The notes under the pieces are model-generated. The model saw nothing but the letters and a program-made list of their open reading frames with translations, was not told where the DNA came from and made no database searches. The position numbers and the translations under genes are program-made. Positions 28,938-38,789 of a DNA stretch of 64,000 nt are shown here, piece by piece; the first letter of the stretch is position 1, and each line of letters starts with the position of its first letter. This DNA comes from Bradyrhizobium sp. BTAi1. GTDB lineage: Bacteria; Pseudomonadota; Alphaproteobacteria; Rhizobiales; Xanthobacteraceae. The stretch is from assembly GCF_000015165.1 (NCBI RefSeq), contig NC_009485.1, positions 62,001 through 126,000 on the forward strand, read 5' to 3'.

Positions 28938-29660
28938 ATGCCCGTCCAGCCGCACAAAGCCATGGTCCTCGCCGCCGGTCTTGGATTGCGCATGCGCCCG
29001 CTGACGGAGACTCAGCCCAAACCGCTGGTGCGCGTCGCGGGCCGTCCGCTGCTCGACCACGTGCTCGACCGCCTCGCCGAGGCCGGCGTCACCGAGGCCG
29101 TCGTCAACGTCCATTATCTCGCCGACCAGATCATCGCGCACACGGCGACGCGCACCGCGCCGCGCGTGATGATCTCCGACGAGCGCGACCAGGTGCTCGG
29201 CACCGGCGGCGGCGTGGTCAAGGCGCTGCCGCTGCTCGGCCATCAGCCGTTCTTTCACGTCAACTCCGACACGATGTGGATCGAGGGCGTGCGCCACAAT
29301 CTGTCGCGCCTCGCCGACGCCTTCGATCCGGAGCTCATGGACATCATGCTGCTGATGGCCCCGACCGCGACCTCGATCGGCTATTCGGGCCTCGGCGACT
29401 ACGCCATGCTTGCCGACGGCACCTTGCGCAAACGCCGGGAGCACCAGGTTGTCCCGTTCGTCTATGCCGGTGCCGCCATCATCTCCCCCGCAATCTTCGA
29501 CGGCGCGCCGAAGGGCGAATTCTCGCTGACCAAGATGTTCGACAAGGCCAACGAGCAGGACCGCCTGTTCGGCCTGCGCCTCGAAGGCGTCTGGATGCAT
29601 GTCGGCACGCCGGCCGCGGTCGCCGAAGCCGAAGAAGCGCTGATGGAGAGCGCGGCGTAG
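28938..29660 (+). CDS. murU: MurU-like nucleotidyltransferase
   Basis: MurU converts MurNAc-1-phosphate with UTP to UDP-MurNAc in the anabolic recycling route that starts with AmgK. The 240-residue nucleotidyltransferase has the signature AMVLAAGLGLRMRPLTETQPKPLV, the Lys and Gly residues of which bind the nucleotide, GTGGGVVKALPLL, and the metal-binding HVNSDTMW. The neighbouring TsaE-AmgK fusion strongly supports MurU over other sugar nucleotidyltransferases, which have the same fold. Confidence 0.85.
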   Translation: MPVQPHKAMVLAAGLGLRMRPLTETQPKPLVRVAGRPLLDHVLDRLAEAGVTEAVVNVHYLADQIIAHTATRTAPRVMISDERDQVLGTGGGVVKALPLLGHQPFFHVNSDTMWIEGVRHNLSRLADAFDPELMDIMLLMAPTATSIGYSGLGDYAMLADGTLRKRREHQVVPFVYAGAAIISPAIFDGAPKGEFSLTKMFDKANEQDRLFGLRLEGVWMHVGTPAAVAEAEEALMESAA

Positions 29661-29841
29661 CCGGGCGAATCCGCCAGCTCACATTCGGCACCGCCCCGAA
29701 ACGTGGCGACTATTCACGCCCAAGGAGTCTCCAGCACCGGAAGAAGGTCACGCACCTATCAACATCCATCCACACCCCGGGTATGACCTTCGAGCCACCG
29801 CTCCCTATATAGACGCCCTGAGCAACCGCGAATCGCAGGCC

Positions 29842-32800
29842 ATGCGCGTCTTCACTGTTCCGATCTCGGCCCCGTTCCTGCGCAGCGTGATCGCGGCGCT
29901 GGTGGACGGCCGGCTGGTCGACGGTTTTGAGGCGCGCAGCGATCCTGCGCGGCTCGCGACTGCGACCCTGTATCTGCCGACGCGCCGCTCGCTCCGTGTC
30001 GCGCGCGAAATGTTCCTGGACGAGCTGAAGACCGACGCCGCGGTGCTGCCGCGCCTCGTCGCGCTCGGCGACATCGACGAGGACGAGCTGGCCTTCGCCG
30101 AGGATCGCGACGCATTCCTCGGGCCGGCTCCGCTGGAGATCCCGGAGCGGCTCGCCGATCTGCAGCGGCGGCTCACTCTGGCGCGGCTGGTGGCGGCCTG
30201 GGCCAAGACGCCGGTGTCGGCACCGCTGGTGATTGGCGGCCCCGCCTCGACCTTGGCGCTGGCCGGCGACCTCGCGCGGCTGATCGACGACATGGTGACG
30301 CGCGGCGTGTCGTGGGAGGCGCTGGACGCGCTGGTGCCGGACCAGCTCGACAAATACTGGCAATATTCGCTGGAGTTCCTGCGCATCGCGCGCACGGCAT
30401 GGCCGGCCTATCTGCAGGAGATCGAGCGCATCGAGCCGGCGGCGCGGCGCGACCTGCTGATCGCCGCCGAAGCCGCGCGGCTCTCGGCGCATCCCGATGG
30501 ACCCGTCATTGCCGCGGGCTCGACCGGCTCGATGCCGGCGACGGCAAAATTCCTGCTGGCGGTGGCGAAGCTGCCGCACGGTGCCGTGGTGCTGCCCGGG
30601 CTCGACACCGATCTCGATGAAGCCGCATGGAATTCGATCGGCGGCGCCAAGGATCGCGCCGGCCGCGTGATCACGCCGCCCGCCGTCAACCATCCGCAAT
30701 ATGCGATGCACCTGCTGCTCAAGCGCTTCGGCCTGGAGCGGCGCGACGTGATCCGGCTCGCGCATCCCGGCCGCGGCGGCCGCGAGGTGCTGATCTCCGA
30801 AGCGATGCGGCCGTCGGAAGCGACCGCGGTCTGGCACGAGCGGCTGCGCCAGCTCGACGTCGCCGCCAACATCGCCGAGGCAATGGACAATCTCGCTGTC
30901 GTCGCCGCGCCCAATCCGGAGATGGAGGCCCTGGCGATTGCCATCGCCATGCGCGAGGCCCGCCATCTCGGCAAATCGGCCGCGCTGGTGACGCCGGACC
31001 GCACGCTGGCGCGCCGCGTGATGGCAGCGCTGACGCGCTGGCACCTGACCTTCGACGATTCCGGCGGCGATGCGCTGTTGGAAACGCCGGCCGGCATCTT
31101 TGCGCGCCTCGCTGCCGAGGCTGCCGCGCGCAGCCTGGAGCCGCCGACCCTGCTGGCGCTGCTCAAGCACCCGCTGTGCCGCCTCGGCCGGGCCGCCAAG
31201 GGCTGGACAAGCGCGATCGAGACGCTCGAGCTCGCGATGCTTCGCGGGACGCGGCCGCAAGCCGGCACCAGCGGGCTCGCGCGCGACTTCGCCCGCTTCC
31301 GCGACGAGCATACCAGGCTGCATCAGGGCGAAGCCTCATCGCTGCACCGGGCCGAGCCGCGCGCGCGGCTGAGCCCTGAGCAACTCGACCGCGCCGGCGC
31401 GCTGATCGCGCAATTGCAGACCGCGCTGGCGCCGCTGGAAAATCTTGCCTCGCCGCGCCCGCAGGATTTCGCCGAGCTCGCGGCGCGGCATCGCGAGGTG
31501 CTGATCGCGCTGTCGACCGATGATGTCGGTCTCAGCACCGCCTTCACCGACCGCGACGGCGCGGCGCTGGCGCGCTGCTTCGACGATCTCCTCGCCTCAG
31601 GCGAGCGCTGCGGCCTGATGGCGCCGCTGTCAGACTATCCGGACCTGTTCCACACCGCCTTCTCCGATCGCGCGGTGCGCCGCCCCGAGCGCCATGGCGC
31701 GCAGCTGCAGATCTACGGCCCGCTCGAAGCGCGGCTGATGCAGGCCGATCGCATGATCATCGGCGGTCTCATCGAGGGCGTGTGGCCGCCGGCGCCGCGC
31801 ATCGATCCCTGGCTCAGCCGCCCGATGCGGCATCAGCTCGGCCTTGATCTGCCCGAGCGCCGCATCGGCCTGTCGGCGCATGACTTCGCGCAGCTGCTGG
31901 GCGCCCCCGAGGTCATCTTGACCCACGCGGCGAAATCCGGCGGCGCGCCGGCTGTCGCGTCGCGCTTCCTGCATCGGCTCGAAGCCGTCGCCGGGGCCGA
32001 CCGCTGGAAGGCGGCGACCGCACGTGGCGAGACCTACGTCCGCTATGCCGAGGTGCTCGACCAGCCCCCCGAGGTGAAGCCGGTCGAACAGCCGGCGCCG
32101 AAGCCGCCGCTGGCGGCGCGTCCGCTGCGCATGTCGGTCACCGCCATCGAGGACTGGCTGCGCGATCCCTACACCATCTTCGCGCGCTACATCCTCAAGC
32201 TTGATCCGCTCGACCCGGTCGACATGCCGCTGTCGGCGGCGGATCGCGGCTCGGCGATCCACGAGGCGATCGGCGAGTTCACGCAAACCTATGCCGATGC
32301 GCTGCCGCCGGATCCCGCGCCTGTGCTGCGGCAGATCGGCGAGAAGCACTTTGCGCCGCTGATGGAGCGCCCCGAGGCGCGGGCGCTGTGGTGGCCGCGC
32401 TTCCAGCGCATCGCGGGCTGGTTCGCGGCCTGGGAGAGCGCACGCCGCGAGCAGATCGGCGCCATCACTGCGGAGATCCGCGGCGAGATCGGCATTCCCT
32501 TGAGTCCTGACCGGACCTTCATCCTGTCGGCGCGCGCCGACCGCATCGAGCGCCGCGCCGAAGGCACCTACGCCATTCTCGACTACAAGACCGGCCAGCC
32601 GCCGACGGCCAAGCAGGTGCGCATGGGCCTGTCGCCGCAGCTCACCTTGGAAGCGGCGATCCTGCGCGAAGGTGGGTTCGACGGCATCCCCGCCGGCAGC
32701 CTGATCAGCCAGCTCGTCTATATCAGGTTGTCCGGCAACAACCCGCCGGGCGAGGAGCGCATTCTCGAATTGAAGATCAACAAGAGCGACCCGCCGCAGC

Positions 32801-32988
32801 ATCCGGACCAGGCCGCGCAGGAGGCGCGCGCCAAGCTCGAAGCGCTGATCCGCAGCTTCGAGGACATCAATCAGGGCTACACCTCACTGAACCTGTCGAT
32901 GTGGGCCAACCGCTACGGCGCCTATGACGACCTCGCCCGCATCAAGGAATGGTCGGCGGCCGGTGGTCTGGGAGTGGAGGAATGGTGA
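29842..32988 (+). CDS. addB: Double-strand break repair protein AddB
   Basis: AddB partners AddA in the helicase-nuclease that resects double-strand breaks and recognises Chi-like sites. The 1048-residue product is the alphaproteobacterial type: the N-terminal two thirds is a helicase-like scaffold without an obvious active Walker A motif, and the C-terminus is a RecB-family nuclease with GSAIHEAIGEF and AILDYKTGQPPT. The cysteines that ligate an iron-sulfur cluster in B. subtilis AddB are not apparent around the nuclease domain. The stop overlaps the addA start. Confidence 0.93.
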   Translation: MRVFTVPISAPFLRSVIAALVDGRLVDGFEARSDPARLATATLYLPTRRSLRVAREMFLDELKTDAAVLPRLVALGDIDEDELAFAEDRDAFLGPAPLEIPERLADLQRRLTLARLVAAWAKTPVSAPLVIGGPASTLALAGDLARLIDDMVTRGVSWEALDALVPDQLDKYWQYSLEFLRIARTAWPAYLQEIERIEPAARRDLLIAAEAARLSAHPDGPVIAAGSTGSMPATAKFLLAVAKLPHGAVVLPGLDTDLDEAAWNSIGGAKDRAGRVITPPAVNHPQYAMHLLLKRFGLERRDVIRLAHPGRGGREVLISEAMRPSEATAVWHERLRQLDVAANIAEAMDNLAVVAAPNPEMEALAIAIAMREARHLGKSAALVTPDRTLARRVMAALTRWHLTFDDSGGDALLETPAGIFARLAAEAAARSLEPPTLLALLKHPLCRLGRAAKGWTSAIETLELAMLRGTRPQAGTSGLARDFARFRDEHTRLHQGEASSLHRAEPRARLSPEQLDRAGALIAQLQTALAPLENLASPRPQDFAELAARHREVLIALSTDDVGLSTAFTDRDGAALARCFDDLLASGERCGLMAPLSDYPDLFHTAFSDRAVRRPERHGAQLQIYGPLEARLMQADRMIIGGLIEGVWPPAPRIDPWLSRPMRHQLGLDLPERRIGLSAHDFAQLLGAPEVILTHAAKSGGAPAVASRFLHRLEAVAGADRWKAATARGETYVRYAEVLDQPPEVKPVEQPAPKPPLAARPLRMSVTAIEDWLRDPYTIFARYILKLDPLDPVDMPLSAADRGSAIHEAIGEFTQTYADALPPDPAPVLRQIGEKHFAPLMERPEARALWWPRFQRIAGWFAAWESARREQIGAITAEIRGEIGIPLSPDRTFILSARADRIERRAEGTYAILDYKTGQPPTAKQVRMGLSPQLTLEAAILREGGFDGIPAGSLISQLVYIRLSGNNPPGEERILELKINKSDPPQHPDQAAQEARAKLEALIRSFEDINQGYTSLNLSMWANRYGAYDDLARIKEWSAAGGLGVEEW

Positions 32989-35900
32989 AGGCGCCGCGTC
33001 CGATCCCGCAGGCCGTGCGCGACGCGCAGACGCGCGCGTCGAACCCGGCCGCGTCGGCCTTCGTCTCGGCCAATGCCGGCTCGGGCAAGACGCATGTGCT
33101 GGTGCAGCGGGTGATCCGGCTGCTGCTCGACGGCGTGCCGCCGGAGAAGATTCTCTGCATCACCTTCACCAAGGCCGCCGCGGCCAACATGGCCGAGCGC
33201 GTGTTCTCGACGCTCGGTCATTGGGTGACGCTCGACGATGAGGCGCTCGACAGCGCGATCAAATCCACCGGCATTCCCACGCCCGACAAGAAGCTGCGCG
33301 CCTCGGCGCGCAAGCTGTTTGCGAGCGCGCTGGAGACGCCGGGCGGGCTGAAGGTGCAGACCATCCACGCGCTATGCACCCGGCTGCTGCAGCAATTCCC
33401 GTTCGAGGCCAATGTGCCGGCGCGGTTCTCGGTGCTCGACGAGCGCGACCAGACCGAGATGATGGAGCGCGCCAATCTCAAGGTGCTGCTGGACGCGGCG
33501 CGCACGCCGGACAGCGCGGTCGGCCGCGCGCTGCAGGTCGCGATGGCCAACGCGGCCGATTCGACCTTCAAGGAGGTGGTGCGCGAGGCCTGTCTCAGCC
33601 GTGACCATTTCATGGCCTGGACCGACGGCGCGGGTCGCGTCGAGGTCGCCGCACAGCAGCTCGGGCAGGTGCTCGGCATCGCGCCGGACGAGACGCTGGG
33701 GGCAATCGAGCAGGACATTCTCGATGGTCCCAACCTGCCGCGCGCGGACTGGACCGAGATCGCCGCCCGGCTCGATGGTGGCGCCAAGACGGACCAGAAG
33801 CAGGCCGACCAGCTCCGCGCCGCGCTGGCGTTCTCGGGCAGCGATCAGGTCGACGAATATCTCCGCGTGTTCCTCACCGAGGACAAGGAGCCGCGCAAAT
33901 CGCTGCTGACCAAGAAATTCGCCGACAGCAATCCCGGGCTTGCTGGCCTGTTCGAGTCGGAGGCGCGCCGGCTCGACCGCCTGATCGAGAAGCGCCGCGC
34001 CGCGGTCGTGCGCGACCGAACCGAGGCGCTGCTGCAAATCGCGACCGCGGCCGCCGCGAACTATCGCCGCGAGAAAGAGGAGCGCGGGCTGCTCGACTAT
34101 GACGACCTGATCGACAAGACGCTGGTCATGCTCAACCGCGTCTCTGCCGGCTGGGTACACTACAAGCTCGACCGTGGCGTCGATCACGTGTTGATCGACG
34201 AGGCACAGGATACGAGCCCCAGGCAATGGGACATCGTCGCTCACATCATCGAGGAGTTCACCGCCGGCGCCGGCGCGCGCGAGGGCCTGACGCGCACGAT
34301 CTTCGCGGTCGGCGACGAGAAGCAGTCGATCTTCTCGTTCCAGGGCGCGGATCCGCATGAATTCGATGCCCGCAGGCGGCAGCTGCAGAAGCGCTTCACC
34401 GATGCCGGCCTGCTGTTCGATCCGGTGTCCTTCACCTATTCGTTCCGCTCCGGCCCGACCGTGCTGCACGCGGTCGACCACGTGTTCCGCGAGCGCGAGG
34501 TCTACAGCAGCATCCATTCGCCCGATATTGGCTATCCCGTCCACAACTCGCTGACCGATGCCGGGCCAAGCCTGGTCGAGCTGTGGAGCCTGTGCGAGCG
34601 CGACGACCGCAAGGAGATCGAGGGCTGGCGCGCGCCGTTCGACGGCGTCTCGGTGACGAGTCCCGAGGTGAAGCTGGCGCGGCGCATCCAGGCCGAGATC
34701 AAGCGGCTGATCCGCGCGGGCACCATGACCGGCCATGACGGAGCGCGGCGGCGGCTGAGCTATGGCGACATGCTGATCCTGGTGCGCCGGCGCGGCACCG
34801 CATTCGATGCCGTGATCCAGGCGTTGAAGCATGCCGGCATTCCCGTCGCGGGCGCCGACCGGCTGAAGCTGACCGAGCACATCGCGATCATCGATTTGAT
34901 GAACCTCGCCGACGCGCTGCTGCTTCCGCAGGACGACCTAGCACTGGCCATCGCGCTGAAGAGCCCGCTATTCGGGCTCGACGATGACGACCTGTTCAAG
35001 CTGGCGTGGCAGCGCCGCGGCTCTTTGCGCGACGCGCTGACGGCGCAGGCGGCCGATGACCCGCGGCTGCAGGCGGTGCTGCGCCGGCTGCAGCAATGCG
35101 AGCGCCGCGCCGCCGAGGATACGCCGTTCGCCTTCTACGCCTGGCTGCTCGGCGGCGATGGCGGCCGGCGCCGCATCCTGGCGCGGCTCGGCCATGAGGC
35201 CAATGACGCGCTCGACGAATTCCTCGAACTGGCGCTGTCCTACGAGCGCAAGGCGCCGGCCTCGCTGCAGGGCTTTGTCGCCTGGCTGCGCGCCGCCGAT
35301 ACCGAGGTGAAGCGCGACATGGAGATCTCGCGCGACGAGATCCGGGTGATGACCGTGCACGGCGCCAAGGGCCTCGAAGCGTCGGTGGTGTTCCTGGTCG
35401 ACACGACGTCGTCGCCGGCGGATTCGCAGCGGCTGCGGCTGATTCATGTGTCGCATGGCGACCAGGAGATCGTGGTCTGGGCCGGGCGCAAGTCGGATGA
35501 TCCGCAGCCTGTCGCAACGGCGCGCGCGGCGATGCTCAAGGAGACCGAGGATGAGTATCGCCGGCTGCTGTATGTCGCGATGACGCGCGCCGCGGATCGG
35601 CTGGTCATCGGCGGCTGCATGCCCGGCAACATGACCAACATCCGCGGCGGCAGCTGGTACGACCTGATGGCGCGCGGACTGGACGCGGCGGGCCTCCAGG
35701 TCGAGGTGATCGAGACCGAGGACGGGCCGATCAAGCGCTACGCGCGGGCGGAGGATATCGCGGAGACCGCCAAGGATGAGGCGCGACGCATGGTGGAGAT
35801 GCCCGTGGAGCTGCCGGCGTGGCTGCGCACGGTCGCCGCCGAGACGCCCGGCGAGGTCGCCGTGCTCAGGCCGTCCGATCCCTCCGCCGACGAACGGCCG

Positions 35901-36455
35901 GTACGCTCCGGCGAATCGCTAGCGGCGCGCAGCCTCGCGATGCAGCGCGGCACCTTGGTCCACCGCCTGCTGCAGTCCTTGCCGGAGGTCCTGCCGGAGC
36001 GGCGACGCGACGCCGCCCTGCGCTACCTGCTGCGCAATGCCGCCGACTGGCCCGAGGAGCAGCGCACAGGGCTCGCCGAGCGCGTGCTTGCCGTGATCCA
36101 GGACCCGCGTTTTGCCGCAGTGTTTGCGCCCGGCAGCCGGGCCGAAGTGTCGATCGTCGGCCGCCTCGCTTTGCCCGGACAACCGCGCGCGCTGGTGTCC
36201 GGCCAGATTGACCGTCTCGTCGTGACCGGCTCCGAAGTGCTGATCGTCGACTTCAAGACCAACCAGCAGCCGCCATCGGACCTCGCCGAGGTACCCCCGG
36301 CCTATGTCCGCCAGCTCGCGCTCTACCGGGCCGTGCTTGGCCAGCTGTATCCCCAGAGGGCCGTCCGGGCCGCCCTGCTCTGGACCGAAGCCCCTGAATT
36401 CATGGAGATTCCGGCCTCCGCGCTGGACGCCATGCTGCCATCCGATCCCGTCTGA
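32982..36455 (+). CDS. addA: Double-strand break repair helicase-nuclease AddA
   Basis: AddA is the UvrD-type helicase and nuclease subunit of AddAB. The 1157-residue protein has Walker A NAGSGKTHVLVQRV (residues 31-44), motif II DHVLIDEAQDTSPRQW, motif III GDEKQSIFSFQGAD, motif VI LLYVAMTRAADRL and a C-terminal nuclease motif VLIVDFKTNQQPP. ATG 32982 is used because it overlaps the addB stop and has GTGGAGG upstream; a start at 32949 would lie deeper within addB. The pair is followed by trxA. Confidence 0.95.
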   Translation: MVKAPRPIPQAVRDAQTRASNPAASAFVSANAGSGKTHVLVQRVIRLLLDGVPPEKILCITFTKAAAANMAERVFSTLGHWVTLDDEALDSAIKSTGIPTPDKKLRASARKLFASALETPGGLKVQTIHALCTRLLQQFPFEANVPARFSVLDERDQTEMMERANLKVLLDAARTPDSAVGRALQVAMANAADSTFKEVVREACLSRDHFMAWTDGAGRVEVAAQQLGQVLGIAPDETLGAIEQDILDGPNLPRADWTEIAARLDGGAKTDQKQADQLRAALAFSGSDQVDEYLRVFLTEDKEPRKSLLTKKFADSNPGLAGLFESEARRLDRLIEKRRAAVVRDRTEALLQIATAAAANYRREKEERGLLDYDDLIDKTLVMLNRVSAGWVHYKLDRGVDHVLIDEAQDTSPRQWDIVAHIIEEFTAGAGAREGLTRTIFAVGDEKQSIFSFQGADPHEFDARRRQLQKRFTDAGLLFDPVSFTYSFRSGPTVLHAVDHVFREREVYSSIHSPDIGYPVHNSLTDAGPSLVELWSLCERDDRKEIEGWRAPFDGVSVTSPEVKLARRIQAEIKRLIRAGTMTGHDGARRRLSYGDMLILVRRRGTAFDAVIQALKHAGIPVAGADRLKLTEHIAIIDLMNLADALLLPQDDLALAIALKSPLFGLDDDDLFKLAWQRRGSLRDALTAQAADDPRLQAVLRRLQQCERRAAEDTPFAFYAWLLGGDGGRRRILARLGHEANDALDEFLELALSYERKAPASLQGFVAWLRAADTEVKRDMEISRDEIRVMTVHGAKGLEASVVFLVDTTSSPADSQRLRLIHVSHGDQEIVVWAGRKSDDPQPVATARAAMLKETEDEYRRLLYVAMTRAADRLVIGGCMPGNMTNIRGGSWYDLMARGLDAAGLQVEVIETEDGPIKRYARAEDIAETAKDEARRMVEMPVELPAWLRTVAAETPGEVAVLRPSDPSADERPVRSGESLAARSLAMQRGTLVHRLLQSLPEVLPERRRDAALRYLLRNAADWPEEQRTGLAERVLAVIQDPRFAAVFAPGSRAEVSIVGRLALPGQPRALVSGQIDRLVVTGSEVLIVDFKTNQQPPSDLAEVPPAYVRQLALYRAVLGQLYPQRAVRAALLWTEAPEFMEIPASALDAMLPSDPV

Positions 36456-36556
36456 GTGAGCGCGCTTGACCCGGCATCGCCCCATTCATACTTTCACCCC
36501 CACGCTGCGGCGGCGCCACATCAGCGCCGCTCCCTCCAACCGAACGAGGTAATCCC

Positions 36557-36877
36557 ATGGCCGTTGGCAAGGTTTCCGACGCCGATTTCGAAAGCGAAGT
36601 GCTGCAGGCGGACGGTCCGGTCGTCGTCGATTTCTGGGCCGAATGGTGCGGCCCCTGCCGCATGATCGCCCCTGCCCTCGACGAGATTTCGAGCGCGATG
36701 GGCGACAAGGTCAAGATCGTGAAGCTGAACGTCGACGAGAGCCCCAAGACGGCCTCGAAATATGGCGTGATGTCGATCCCGACCCTGATGGTGTTCAAGG
36801 GCGGCGAGATGGCCTCCCGTCAGGTCGGCGCTGCGCCCAAGGCGAAGCTGCAACAGTGGATCTCGTCCGCGGTCTGA
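36557..36877 (+). CDS. trxA: Thioredoxin
   Basis: Thioredoxin reduces disulfides in cytoplasmic proteins, including ribonucleotide reductase. The 106-residue product is the standard length with the active site AEWCGPCRM (Cys31, Cys34) and the conserved cis-Pro region [15 protein letters not shown]. The gene starts 101 bp after addA, and a terminator follows. Order addB-addA-trxA is conserved in Alphaproteobacteria. Confidence 0.97.
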   Translation: MAVGKVSDADFESEVLQADGPVVVDFWAEWCGPCRMIAPALDEISSAMGDKVKIVKLNVDESPKTASKYGVMSIPTLMVFKGGEMASRQVGAAPKAKLQQWISSAV

Positions 36878-36902
36878 CGCGCCCGCAACATCATTTTTGT
36901 CG

Positions 36903-36930
36903 AACGGCCGGCGGAATCGCCGGCCGTTTG
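36903..36930 (+). terminator. Terminator after trxA
   Basis: An 11-bp perfect stem AACGGCCGGCG/CGCCGGCCGTT with a 4-base loop is followed by a weak T-rich tail. Confidence 0.7.
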
Positions 36931-36969
36931 CGTTGAGAGGGGTGTTTTCAGCGATTTCCGGATGTCGCC

Positions 36970-38034
36970 ATGCCCTCCCGCCTCAGCCGCTCCCCCTCTC
37001 GCAAATCCGGCCTCCTGGCGATGGAGGCGCGGTCGGTGGATGCGATCCCGCGCGGGCACGAGTGGCAGTATGAGCCGAAATGGGACGGCTTCCGCTGTCT
37101 TCTGGCGCGCCACGGGGCTGACGTGACGATGCAGTCCAAGGCGGGCGAAGATCTCGCACGCTACTTTCCCGAGGTGGCCGCCGCCGCGCGGGCACTGAAG
37201 GCCACGCGCTTCACGCTTGATGGCGAGCTGGTCGTGCCGCAGGCGAAGTCGTTCTCGTTCGACGCGTTGCTGCAGCGGATCCATCCGGCCGCGAGCCGCG
37301 TGAAGAAGCTATCGGTGGAGACGCCGGCGCTGTTCCTCGCCTTCGACTTGCTGGCGACGGCGAAGGATGCAGAGCTGATGGCCCGGCCGCTGCACGCAAG
37401 GCGGCTCGCGCTGGAGGCGTTCGCGAAGGCGAATTTCACGGATCATCCGACCTTCCGGCTGTCGCCGGCCACCACCCGCTTTGCGACCGCGCAGGACTGG
37501 TTGGCGCAGTCGGGCGGCGGCTCGGACGGCGTGATCGCCAAGCGCATCGACCTGCCCTACCAGGCCGGCAATCGCGACGGCATGCAGAAGATCAAGCGCC
37601 ATCGCTCGGCCGATTGCGTCATCGGCGGCTTCCGCTACGCCACCAACAAGGGCGCCCAGGGCCGCAAGCTGGTCGGCTCGCTGCTGCTCGGGCTCTACGA
37701 TGATGACGGCCTGCTGCATCACGTCGGCTTCACCTCCGCGCTCAAGAAGGAGGAGAAGCCCGCATTGACAGACAAATTAGAACCGCTGATTGCGCCGCCC
37801 GGCTTCACCGGCAATGCGCCGGGCGGGCCGAGCCGCTGGTCGACCGCGCGCTCGACAGAATGGTGCCCGCTCAAGCCGAAGCTGGTGATCGAGGTCTGCT
37901 ACGACCATTTCTCCGGCGATCGCTTCCGCCACGGCACCTCGATCCTGCGCTGGCGTCCCGACAAATCGCCAAGGCAATGTACGTTCGAGCAGCTCAAGCA
38001 GACGATCGCCGATCCCTTGAAGCTGCTCGCGTGA
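36970..38034 (+). CDS. ATP-dependent DNA ligase (LigC-like)
   Basis: The 354-residue protein is a compact ATP-dependent DNA ligase. Motif I with the adenylated lysine is YEPKWDGFRCL; motif III is TLDGELVV; motif IV appears as SDGVIAKRIDLPY; motif V as MQKIKRHRSADCVIGG. The C-terminal part is an OB-fold with motif VI (FRHGTSILRWRPDK). No Ku or LigD polymerase domain is present, so it looks like LigC. It starts 92 bp after trxA and ends 2 bp before a convergent phosphoesterase gene. Confidence 0.88.
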   Translation: MPSRLSRSPSRKSGLLAMEARSVDAIPRGHEWQYEPKWDGFRCLLARHGADVTMQSKAGEDLARYFPEVAAAARALKATRFTLDGELVVPQAKSFSFDALLQRIHPAASRVKKLSVETPALFLAFDLLATAKDAELMARPLHARRLALEAFAKANFTDHPTFRLSPATTRFATAQDWLAQSGGGSDGVIAKRIDLPYQAGNRDGMQKIKRHRSADCVIGGFRYATNKGAQGRKLVGSLLLGLYDDDGLLHHVGFTSALKKEEKPALTDKLEPLIAPPGFTGNAPGGPSRWSTARSTEWCPLKPKLVIEVCYDHFSGDRFRHGTSILRWRPDKSPRQCTFEQLKQTIADPLKLLA

Positions 38035-38036
38035 GC

Positions 38037-38777
38037 TCAGCGGATCCAGCCGGTCGCGAGCGCCGACGCGAATTCGGTATCGCCGTTGGCACGCGCCAGC
38101 GTAGCCATCGCGCGATGATCATAGGGCACGTGGCGGAAGCTGACGCTCCAGCCGGCCGGCGTGAGTTCGACGATCGCGTATCGCGCGTCGGGCGTGCCGG
38201 CCTGCACGACATGCGGATGCGGCACGTTGTAGGAATAGCCGGGGCTGCCGACGCTGCCGGGATTGACGATCAGCCGCCCGTCACGGAGGCGCACGGCGCG
38301 TGCAGTGTGCGTGTGGCCACACAGGATCAACGACTGCGAAATGCCGGCGGCCAGTCGTTCGATGTCATCAAGCGACGCGCAGGTGATGGCGCCGTCCGGC
38401 GCCACGCTCTCGAGCCAGTAGACGTTGTCGTCCTCGGGCGTGGCGTGACACAGAAACACCTGCTCGCGATACACGGCGGTCGCCGGGATCGTGCGCAGCC
38501 AGTCAAGATGGCCGGCGTCGAGCTGCGGATAGGCCGGACGCTCCCAGCCGCCCATCTTCTCGAACGGCCGATCGATCAGCCAGCGATCGTGATTGCCGCG
38601 TACATGCACAGCGTCGAGCGCCATCAGCATGTCCATCGTGCGCCGCGCATCGAGCGGACCGCTCGCCATGTCGCCGAGGTCGACGATGTCCGTCACGCCT
38701 TGATCACGGATATCCGCGAGCACGGCCTCCAGCGCGAGATGGTTGCCGTGGATATCGGCGATCGCGGCGAAGCGCAT
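38037..38777 (-). CDS. Calcineurin-like metallophosphoesterase
   Basis: The 246-residue protein has the dinuclear metal motifs of the metallophosphoesterase superfamily: AAIADIHGNHLALE, VDLGDMASG, VRGNHDRWL and LCGHTHTARAV. The arrangement is that of YfcE/MJ0936-like phosphodiesterases. Substrate is not evident. It follows folC by 12 bp on the minus strand and may be its co-transcript. Confidence 0.88.
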   Translation of the reverse strand: MRFAAIADIHGNHLALEAVLADIRDQGVTDIVDLGDMASGPLDARRTMDMLMALDAVHVRGNHDRWLIDRPFEKMGGWERPAYPQLDAGHLDWLRTIPATAVYREQVFLCHATPEDDNVYWLESVAPDGAITCASLDDIERLAAGISQSLILCGHTHTARAVRLRDGRLIVNPGSVGSPGYSYNVPHPHVVQAGTPDARYAIVELTPAGWSVSFRHVPYDHRAMATLARANGDTEFASALATGWIR

Positions 38778-38789
38778 GTATCATTTCCC

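Noticed and set aside
29842..36455. Anti-phage defence island (AddAB with ligase)
   Set aside because: AddAB is a core repair complex with the usual neighbours divL, murU and trxA; no defence genes are present.
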